Assembly (NCBI GenBank): GCA_030052745.1
Contig: JANBVO010000001.1
Coordinates: forward strand, 1,302,001 to 1,366,000
Direction: 5' to 3'
Length of the DNA: 64,000 nucleotides
DNA from: Pleurostoma richardsiae
Lineage: Eukaryota; Ascomycota; Sordariomycetes; Calosphaeriales; Pleurostomataceae
Shown here: in pieces, positions 55,871-64,000 of the stretch
How the letters are laid out: each line of letters opens with the position of its first letter
Numbering within the stretch: the first letter of the stretch is position 1
Notes under the pieces: generated by a model
What the model saw: only the letters and a program-made list of their open reading frames with translations
Databases searched by the model: none
Told to the model about the DNA's origin: nothing
Made by a program: the position numbers and the translations under genes

Positions 55871-57525
55871 CTTGGCAAGCCAGCTCTAGCTGTTGATAAG
55901 ACTTAAAGGTTGAACTGACTGGACGGCGCAGAAAATCCTGTAGAACTGAGGACTGAAGCGTTGAGAATGACGAGATGTTGTGGAAAAGCAGCGTTGGGAT
56001 CGTTGCGAGCGAGTGTGAGCGGAAGAAGAAGAAATTGGGAGGAGGAACTGGCTGTTGCCGCCCGCGTAAAAACATCAGATGTAGCAGCCGGCAGCGCTAC
56101 ATAAGGGTAGGTGCCCAGGCAGGGAGGTAGGTAGGCACCTTGGTAGGAAGTCACAAGCTTTTGCCCGGCATGGAAAAGGAGACCGACCGCCTGCCTGATG
56201 CTCCAGGTGATCTTCTCTCAAGTTGTTGCTTCCTATTTCGGTGTGATGGCTAGCCTGGGTCGACTCAAACCCAATGTCACTGCTTAGTATGGATATCTAG
56301 GTAGGTGCGTAGGTACCTAGGTAGGTGCGTACCTTGGGTACCTTGGTAAGTAGGAAAGAGCAATAGAGTGCGGCGACTGCAACCCAGGAAGAGTCAAGAA
56401 GACCAGGCAGGTTCCTGTATGGCGCAGAGAGCAAGCATTGATGATCTTCCTCATGTTGGGTTCTCGAGTTTTGGTCGTGTGGTTTGCGTAGAGCATTATA
56501 TGCCTCCTGGGCATCTTGTTGAAGAGGTCGGGAATCATGAGGGACTTAGCCCCCTCAGCTCACAAAGACGTTGGATCAACAAGACAGTCCGTCGAGTACG
56601 TACAATGAGTGCATGACCACGAGGCTCGCCAGATTACCGCTCAGAGCCACCGCGAGCAACGAAGCCAGGCAGATCCAGACCTCTTTGGACAAGATTAGCC
56701 GCTACAGGCGTCCTCCCCCCGGAGACACAGACGAGATCTCATAGCCTCACACGTAACGACCTACAGGGCCCAATGCTCTCGCTCGGCTGGTGGCTGCACA
56801 ACAGTCGCCGTTTGCTTCGTGTCGACAGGATGCAACCAAGTGTAATATGTACTCGCCAACACCGCCGAAGATGAGAAGCAGTCATGGCAGGCATCTGTCG
56901 TCGATGCTCTCTTTATCTAGCCTCATATCAGGACAAAAATGTAGGTACTCCGTACAAATGCATACACATGAGACGATTTATTCTCTATCCCGTACTCCAA
57001 AGGTTCCCTTTCCACTCCCCTTTCCCCACTGCAGCAGCAGCGTCAGGCATAGCCTCAACCACGAAAAGGGAAGAAGCAGACGGAGGCCTGAGCGCTCTGT
57101 CCCCTTGATCTTCTCCCTTCCTAGGTCTGCCGCGGAGCGATCCTGGCCCTGGCGCACGGCACCCAGATTTCTTCCCCTCGTGGAGCTCGTGCGATCGTGT
57201 TGTAATCAACCCTATGGTGGAAGACGAAGAAAGAAGGAGAAAAAAAACGCCTTTCGAAAAATCGGCATGTACCACCTTCCTGACCAGGTATGCAAAGCGG
57301 ATGGGGTATAATGAAACAGGAGTTGGCCCCATTCGGGTCCTCGTTGCCAAGGATGTCAGAGCCTCTTGTGTCGGGTAGGGGCGCAATATGTTGTCGAAGG
57401 AAGCAAGCCGTGCCAGCCGTTTGTGAACGAAACTGAGAAGAAGCCGCCGTTGAAGTGGTGAATAATACAGGACAGTCCAAATGACCGGGTATATACTTCG
57501 CGAAGACTGCAAGGTGATGGATGTC
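55871..57525. other. Spacer with CTAGGTAGGT repeats
   Basis: About 1.65 kb without a supported gene. It holds GGTAGG/CCTAGG-rich patches at 56096-56150 and 56297-56350 and a near-palindromic GTACTCCGTAC at 56945-56955. The right end is the MNN10 3' region. Confidence 0.55.
56297..56331 (+). repeat. Direct repeat of CTAGGTAGGTGCGTA
   Basis: Two identical 15-bp copies at 56297-56311 and 56317-56331, separated by GGTAC, and followed by further GGTACC words. A related GGTAGGTAGG patch lies 170 bp to the left. Confidence 0.85.
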
Positions 57526-59030
57526 TCAGAACTTGACCTTCTGGCCCGTGATCTTGAACCAGATAGCAGCCAGAAAATCCTCCTTGAAGCGCTCCCACCA
57601 GGTCCGGTTGAGATAGTAGCTGAGCTCACGATAATTGTACATCTCGCCCCAGCAGTCGCGGCCCCATTCGCAGCCGGCCATGTTGACGACGAAGTCGCGA
57701 TCCTTCTGGTCGTAGTGGATGTGCTTATCGATGCCATTCTCCCCGCAGGCGCCCGGCGGGAAGCTGTTGATCATGCGTTGTGGCAGGAAGGCCGTGTGGC
57801 TGCGGATCCAGGGCTGGGCCTTGTACAGCTGTTCCAGCGCGTCCTGCTCCTTGTGCGCCCACTCCATGTGCTTCTGCTCGTAGGCCACGGGGTCCCACCA
57901 TACGTCCAGCAAGCGATCGGTCCAAGCACTACGACGGACGAAGAAGGAGCCCAAGTTGAAGCCAGAGCAGTCCTGCGGGAGGATGAGATTGACCGAATTT
58001 ATGTTCCCGTCGCCTTCGGGGCTCTGTTCCACCTCGTCGAGGTATTCATTGGTAGGAGGATGCGTGATGTTGAGGGGGTTATATTCGTTGATGTCACGGT
58101 AGACGTGCTGCTCGAGGTTGTTGAAGATGTGGTCCTGAAGCGAATAGCCGGGCTCCATGACGAAGGTGTTCAAGTCGAGCCACCAGAACCTGTACAGCAA
58201 CGGTTAGAAGATATCAGCAAGGGTACAATGGGTATCCCTCCAGCTTACCACTCAGCTTTGGGATATTTCCTCAGACAGTGACGGAGAAAGTCGACCTTCT
58301 CCCAGCTCTCGCGCCACTCGTGGGCATAGCGCTTCTTCGTGCTCATATCGACGATCTCCAGCTCGTATCCCCAGCGCGCGACATATTTCTTCTTGTTTCG
58401 GACACTATCCCTCTCGATCGCCCACTCTCGCGCGCCCTTCCACTCCATGACACCTCCGCCGACATTCGCCGCGAGGATTATGACGTACTTCTGTCCGCCT
58501 CCGAGCCAGGTGGTTCTTCGCCAGTGGTACACCAGAGCTATGGCGAGGCTTGCGTCAGCATTCCGCGGGGATGTAGATCAAGGCAAGAGGGCGTTCGACT
58601 TACGAGAGTGATAGAAGACGTAGAGGGAGAATAGTATCAGGAAGCCGATGAGCAGGCGTATCTTCATCTTGCGCCCCATCCGCGCGACGATGCTCTTCAC
58701 CCTGCCCACCAGCGGCAGCCGCAGCGGGGACCATCGACCTCGCTGGAGCTTCTCCTTTTCCGCATAATGCGTGTTCATGCTGAAGCTGGGAAGGCTGCTC
58801 GATATGCGCCGCATGTGGCGGGTGAAGAACCCCTGATTTTGTGTCGAGAAGGATGGGTAGCCTCCGTTGGCGCCAGTATTCTTTAATCGCGACGACTCCC
58901 AAACGACTGAGCCTCCGTTGGATCCTGAGAATCCCTTTGCAGGACTTGAACGGCCGCTGGTGTTGATGTTGAGGCCGGGGCTGGCCCAACCGCCGCCGGG
59001 GACGGGGGACGGGCTTCGGGAGAGCGACAT
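57526..59030 (-). CDS. MNN10: MNN10-type alpha-1,6-mannosyltransferase (GT34)
   Basis: Three exons on the minus strand, 59030-58604, 58537-58249 and 58189-57526, with introns of 66 and 59 bp, giving 459 residues. Phases fit; the second junction restores AEWFWWLDLNTF. Mnn10 is a subunit of the Golgi M-Pol II complex that extends the alpha-1,6-mannose backbone of N-glycan mannan. Residues 1-118 are Ser/Gly-rich and basic, followed by a membrane anchor (RLLIGFLILFSLYVFYHS). The catalytic domain contains LGGGQKYVIILAANVGGGVM, KKRYAHEWRESWEKVDFLR, WWLDLNTFVMEPGYSLQDHI and then CSGFNLGSFFVRRSAWTDRL. GT34 enzymes usually show a DxD motif; here the position reads DLN, as I recall for fungal Mnn10 homologs. 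A GH125 mannosidase lies downstream on the same strand. Confidence 0.92.
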
Positions 59031-60600
59031 TGCAGTGTTAGGTGTTCCTGTCAGATGACAAAGGGACACGAGGTTAGCGGCTGACCACGACAGGATACGG
59101 TTCCATACGAGCCAGATAGACACGATAGACGCGGGCAAAAGGAAGATCAACCCGTCGGAGAAACTAACCAGGTATCGGGGAGAGGGTGGCAGGATAACGG
59201 GGCTGGACGCCCAGGTGCTGTGAAGGGCTGCCCTCCCCCAGTGATATTGACAGATGGCCGCTTGCTGAGGATCGCCGGCGGTGATGTGACCGGGCGGGCC
59301 TGTCGCTGAAGGACGAGGTGGACGAGGCTGACGAGGGATTGAGGGACGCCAGCTTGCTGCTCGGAATTTGGCGTCACCAGAGGGGCGCTTTCGAGCCCGC
59401 CTGGTAGCGAAACGGAGGGACAAAGCAGAGATTGCTGTGCTGCCGCGCTCGGAAAAGCACAGGGTGGGTGTGGTGCACTTGGTGGGTGCACTTGGTGGGT
59501 GCACTTGGCAGTGTCGGGTCCGTCTCGACGCGGTGACAGCTGGAGGCGGCAAGGAGGCTGCGCAAAGTCTCGGACGGCGCAACCAATGCCAGCGGACGGA
59601 AAGGTGAGCTGACACGGGGAATTAGCCGCAGGTGCTTGGAGGTGTGCGTGCGTTTGCCGGGAAAAGCGTGATTCAGTTGATTCGAGAGATTCGGCGCCGT
59701 CGGTGGGACTGGAGGGTCGGAGTTCGTATCTGCACTCTGGCGAGTCGCGACGGCAGCGGTCCAGTCTTTTTTTCCCTTGGTCGTTTCTTTGTTGCTGCCC
59801 GCTAATTTTTCTGTAGGCGCAACTTACCTCGCAACCGCCATAAAAGATATAGCGAGTCTTCGAGACTGTCTGCGAACTAGCAGGGGTTTCTACCTTGCAG
59901 TACGGATGTGCAATAGCGATGAGAGGGTCTGTGTAGGTAGGGAGTCCCGACTCGCCGATCAACCGGCAGGGCAGGGTTACGCAACCAGAGATGCTCCCTT
60001 ACCGAAAGCGGAACCAGCCTCGATTGTTTGATGTTGGAGCTTCGACGGGACAAACAACAGCCGCCTTCGACCCAAACAAACAGCGGGAAGCAAGCCAAGG
60101 CGACTGGATTTGCGTGCCGTATTCTCGGATTCCCATCATCTTAAGATAAAAGGGAAACAAGAGCGACGCGGCAGTATCAGACTATTTTCGGCCTCTTGCG
60201 TCTGAGGACCGGGAAATTTGAGTCCCGCCAAGCACCCCCTGAGCAGCATGCCTAGAAGACGAGACCCGTCACTAATCGCACCGGGCCTCAAATCTCAACT
60301 GCCAAAGGGCCAAAGGGCGAAAGAGAGCAAATCAAACGAGGAGCAGCTCGCATATGTGTCCTTAGGGCTACCAAGTCCACCGTGTCTTACTCCCCTTCCT
60401 TGCTAGAACAGCGGCAGCCACCAACGTGTTCCGTTAGAGGCGATTAATTCTGCAAGGCGCCTCACTCCAACGGCTGGCTTCCTTCGTATCGGCTTACACA
60501 CGGGATGCGTTACTACACCGTATTCGTTCATTGCTGACTACCTGACACTGAAATTTCCCTCGAGGCCGTAGGCCGAACCGAGCCGGGAGAGATAACGAAG
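59031..60600. other. MNN10 promoter region and spacer
   Basis: About 1.6 kb. A long minus-strand frame (to about 59962) continues from MNN10 exon 1, but its extra part is low-complexity and contains the 13-bp repeat; I take it as promoter/5' UTR. Nothing else is recognised. Confidence 0.5.
59468..59506 (+). repeat. 13-bp minisatellite GGTGGGTGCACTT
   Basis: Two exact tandem copies (59481-59493 and 59494-59506) preceded by a diverged copy. It lies about 450 bp upstream of the MNN10 start, in its promoter or leader. Each unit contains the GTGCAC palindrome. Confidence 0.85.
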
Positions 60601-62559
60601 ATTGAGTGATCTTACTGTGCTACTCTTGGGACAGGCTTGGCACGGTTCAGGCGGTGGAATGGGCAGCGCTCCTCCGCGGTCCTCCTCATTGTTCTCGAGA
60701 TCCCCAAACAAATGGTGATAACCCACTCGAGCCCGCTTTTGACGCCATCCGGTCCTTGCTAGTTCTCACGAAACTTGACGGTCCCAACCCGCTTTCGGAG
60801 GACGTGGGGGCTCTCATTAAATATACGGAGGACCGAGTGAGTTAAATCTACGGGTCTCATATGCAATATCATACCCCCTTCTTAGAGTCTTCGACGCGAA
60901 CTCCACGTCCTTCGGGATGAGTCCGTCAGCAGGGCGCTCAAACTTGGCGACGATTCGGCTGTAGTTGCTCTTCGGAAGACTCTCCGAAGGGGTATCGAGT
61001 CAAGGGGCCGACCGAAAGAGGGGCTGCAAATACAAAGGGGTTTCACGTCCCGCATCCAGCATTCCTTCCAGCGCTCCACAGGAGGGGAAGCTGAAAACAA
61101 TGTACGGAGTAGAAGGGAGGCGATCAGTGAGGCGCGTCCGGATTCCCGGGGCGTGGAATCCTCTTGCTTCAACCGCTGGAATATACGATGGATATCATGC
61201 ACCGTAGGAACACGTAATCGGGGGACGGATCTGGTAGCATTAATTAGATCCTCCACCCAAGACCGGGAATGACGTCGGCAGGGGTTTCCCCCACGTGACC
61301 GTACTATGTAGGTAGCTTTCCTGGCGCTCTTATTAGAGTTCAGGCTATCAAAAAAAAACGGTCCTCGTGCCGTACACGAGGGACTCTCCAACAGTATCTT
61401 AGTGCAAACGGACGTTAATAATTTGACTAAGTAGCGTGAACAGCAAGTGAGTAGAGACGTAAAAGGGTGTGCCCATGCCACGCCGTAGTTATGCCAAACG
61501 CCGGATCGCAAAGTGTTCCAAAGTCCAAGAGTTCACGGAGTGCCCGTGATTCCTGGCCCGAAAGCGTGCATTACCTGTCGAGATTCTAGGTGCAGGTGCA
61601 TGACTAGAGAGAGGACTGAAACTCCACAACCTTAATCGCTCAGACAGCCTAACGGCCAACCAACATACGGCGTATGTCGAGATCAGCTTTGCAGAAAATC
61701 TCATAAGTGCAGCTGTAACTCCGGTTCGGGGTAATGCGGCCAACATATGGGGCTGCAAACCCGCACAGACTGCTAAGTTCCATCTCGCCATTTGCTGTTG
61801 TTTCCGTTCGATGTGAACTGCTGAAGACTATTGTACACCTGATCTCGGTACAAGGGTCTGCAGGCATCGTTGTATTGGTTAACCTCTGGATCATTGATGT
61901 ATAGAATGCACGGTAAGTAAACCACTATCATTTCCCACTTCCTTATGTCCCATAGTTAGGTTCTCCAGATACCGTAGCGTGTTCCTAGTGACTACCAGGT
62001 CAGCCCGGACTATCTCCGTTGGTGTAGAACCTCTTCTAAGCGGCATATTCTATGAGTATCTGACATCAAGATGAGCCATCTGGATCTACCTCCCCTGTTC
62101 TTTCGCCAATATTATCGTTTTCTTCTTCTCGGTGAGCTTGATGCAGTTGCAGGGCGTGGGAAACTGGATTGTCACCGTCGTAATTACTAGCGTTGCAGTC
62201 ATGATCTTGCTCAGTTTGAACCTCAACGGGGTGGTCTGACCCTAACACTGCCGAGAGTCCTATGCCTCCTTATAAGTAACTTTATTCTCTTAACAACTCC
62301 CGCTCTCTAGCAAGCGAGAGATTCTTCAATCTTCTCTTACCATCCCACCTGCTAGACAGCACGTCCAGGGTTGGTCTACAGGTCTGCTTCACGCATAGTT
62401 TCGTACGAGCTCGTCACTCCCGGGAGTCTTCATCTCCTGCGCTCTTCGAGTCTGGGTGAACGTTCAGCCTTGATCCGTTTTGCCCCTCTACTTCCAAGCA
62501 GTACGCAGAGCCTCCCCAACCCGCTCTGGCATCCTCATAGTTCTTGTCCTCCTGATCCA
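60601..62559. other. Gene-poor region with a weak two-exon coding candidate
   Basis: About 2 kb. A plus-strand frame (60606-60836) without ATG can be spliced over a 49-bp intron (60837-60885, GTGAGT donor, TTCTTAG acceptor) to a frame running to 61272. The joined translation contains SLRRELHVLRDESVSRALKL but no recognised domain. Minus-strand frames overlap it. A promoter-like CTTATAAGTAAC occurs near 62270. I do not call a gene here. Confidence 0.3.
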
Positions 62560-62853
62560 ATGACGGCCCTCACATCAGGGACAATAACTTACCAGTTTTG
62601 CTGGATCCGCTCACGCACATGTGTGGGGAAGGCTATTACAACGGTTGGTTTCGTTCCCTTCATCAGCATCTGCACTTCGATCTCCCTCGCCCTCACAATG
62701 GCTATCGAAGTTGTCGCTGCTCTTGGGCTGGGTACCACATTCCAAATGCCGCTAGTCCATATAAATCAGTCGTATGGAAAGAGTACTATTTGGACTCGCC
62801 AGAGTAATTTGACCTCCACCTATAGAAGAGAAGTAAGTCGGTTACTAAGGTAA
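62560..62853 (+). pseudogene. Possible relic of a membrane transporter (MFS-like)
   Basis: A 97-residue frame from ATG 62560. Its middle reads PFISICTSISLALTMAIEVV followed by AALGLGTTFQMPLVHI. The hydrophobic pattern and the GLGxxFQMPL word resemble the late membrane helices of major facilitator transporters. Nothing upstream or downstream supplies the other helices, and flanking DNA has frequent TAA/TAG/TGA. If real it is a short host-gene remnant. The call rests on one motif and could be chance. Confidence 0.25.
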
Positions 62854-64000
62854 AGGACGGTAGGCTAGGCCGCTAGGTGATATAGGAGGTAATCTAGGAG
62901 AGGAAGCCGTAAGTACTCCAATGCTTTGGTGTAGGGTACGGTAGCCATGTGCGGCTTCTCTAGGCTACATTGCTATGAGCAAAAAGAGTGTAGTGAAAAT
63001 AGCAACATTCTTCAAGAACTGGGATTATCGACAAGGAAGAGGACACTTCACCGAAAGCAGTAATCGTGGCTACTTCAACTTGCAGCTATATCAATAGTTA
63101 AGAAGACCTCAAAAGTGAAGAGGCAAGATATCCTCCTTGGTACTCAGGTAGCAAGACAGAGGTACTTATCAAACCACCGAGGTCTACAAGATTATCACTT
63201 TGATGCCGAGAAATTCTTTCGTTGCTGGGTGAATGTCTCGAGTCGCACGAGCCACAGTGCCATGGAATTGGCAGGCAGCATGCGGCCCGTCTTGCAGAAA
63301 GGTTGCGGAAGCATGATTCGAGCCCTTGACAGAGCATCTTATGGGGAAACACCATGATCGACTTCCATAAAGGATGAGTCAGATGACCGGATGTATTAGC
63401 GATGATTGTATTGATTCGTTGGAACAGGCGTTAGTTGATAGGCGCTAAACGATGTCAAGATGCAAAAGAAGAGTGCCTGGGTAGCCTACCGCAGTTGCTT
63501 GGCAAACCCCGAAACGGGAGGACGGGAAAGTCCCGTTCCCGGCAACCGCTCCGAGTCACCGGATCCGGCCCCACATGATGATGCCTTACATAAGGTGCCT
63601 AGGTACTGTACCTGTACGGAGTACGGAGTGTGTACTGTGACATCGAAGGCCAGCCTGGCCCAGGTGTCGGTTGCTGCTGTCGCTGACATAGTACAGTACC
63701 ACCCACACCTGCGCTGACTGTTCCAACGTATCCGCATCTCTACAAAGTCTGGGCATTGATCACTCAGAGGACGGTCTTCCCATGTCGTCCATTGACTGGC
63801 CATCTCCACTGATCGGGCTTACGTGCCTCGATAGACACGAAATTGTTTCCGTAGGTGAGTACAGTATCTTTGGGTAGCTATGGCATATTGCACCGATTGT
63901 CCAAGTACACCAATACTTGCCGTTGACGTCGGCCTGCGTGCCTCTGCTGAATGCCCCGGCGATATTAAGTTTCTCCGGTCGCTTTCCCCCCCTTTGGGCG
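62854..64000. other. TA-rich gene-poor end of the window
   Basis: About 1.15 kb. From 62840 to 62960 the plus strand is crowded with CTAGG, TAGG and GTAA words (for example GGTAGGCTAGGCCGCTAGGT). A doubled TACGGAG word is at 63614-63630. No supported gene; the feature at the right edge, if any, is cut off. Confidence 0.5.

Overview
This window is nuclear DNA of a filamentous ascomycete (Pezizomycotina), most likely a Sordariomycete. The evidence is: short spliceosomal introns (about 50-120 bp, one of 244 bp) with GT donors and CTAAC/CTGAC-type branch sites; a CYP51 that reads like the CYP51B of Sordariomycetes; pyrimidine-rich leaders; long gene-poor spacers; an intron-containing tRNA-Pro. 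I place the class from remembered family resemblance, not from a search, and I do not name a species.

Layout. 1-262: last two exons of the GINS subunit Psf1 (+). 2063-5539: Vsb1/YGR125W-like SulP transporter with STAS and cyclic-nucleotide-binding-like domains (+). 6274-7515: STK19-family winged-helix protein (+). 12350-15234: Kip2/KipA-type kinesin-7 (+), behind a long pyrimidine-rich leader. 18823-20649: type II membrane glycosyltransferase-like protein (+). 21427-23278: secreted type-B carboxylesterase (+). 24603-26328: CYP51 (+). 27207-28262: DUF3074/START-like protein (+). 30417-30644: possible small Cys-rich protein (+). 32306-32767: small secreted, probably GPI-anchored protein (-). 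34667-35659: coiled-coil protein (-). 37155-38550: SH3BGR/thioredoxin-like protein (+), convergent with PEX6 at 38855-43251 (-). 45391-47721: steryl-ester-hydrolase-type lipase (+). 49783-50886: GH16 glucanase (+). 51606-51699: tRNA-Pro(AGG). 52053-54074: GH125 alpha-1,6-mannosidase (-). 55463-55870: possible small hypothetical gene (-). 57526-59030: MNN10-type GT34 alpha-1,6-mannosyltransferase (-). 59031-64000: gene-poor, with possible relics.

How the genes relate. Most are unlinked housekeeping functions: replication, vacuolar transport, microtubules, sterol synthesis, peroxisome import and lipid turnover. There is no secondary-metabolite cluster, no intact transposon and no CRISPR array. 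The one neighbourhood with a shared theme is 52-59 kb, where a predicted alpha-1,6-mannosidase (GH125) and a predicted alpha-1,6-mannosyltransferase (MNN10) sit on the same strand about 3.5 kb apart. The non-coding space holds the less explained signals: a recurring TACTCCGTA/TACGGAGTA word, a short telomere-like duplication, several minisatellites and a degenerate tRNA-like sequence. I found no clear evidence of a wholly new system.
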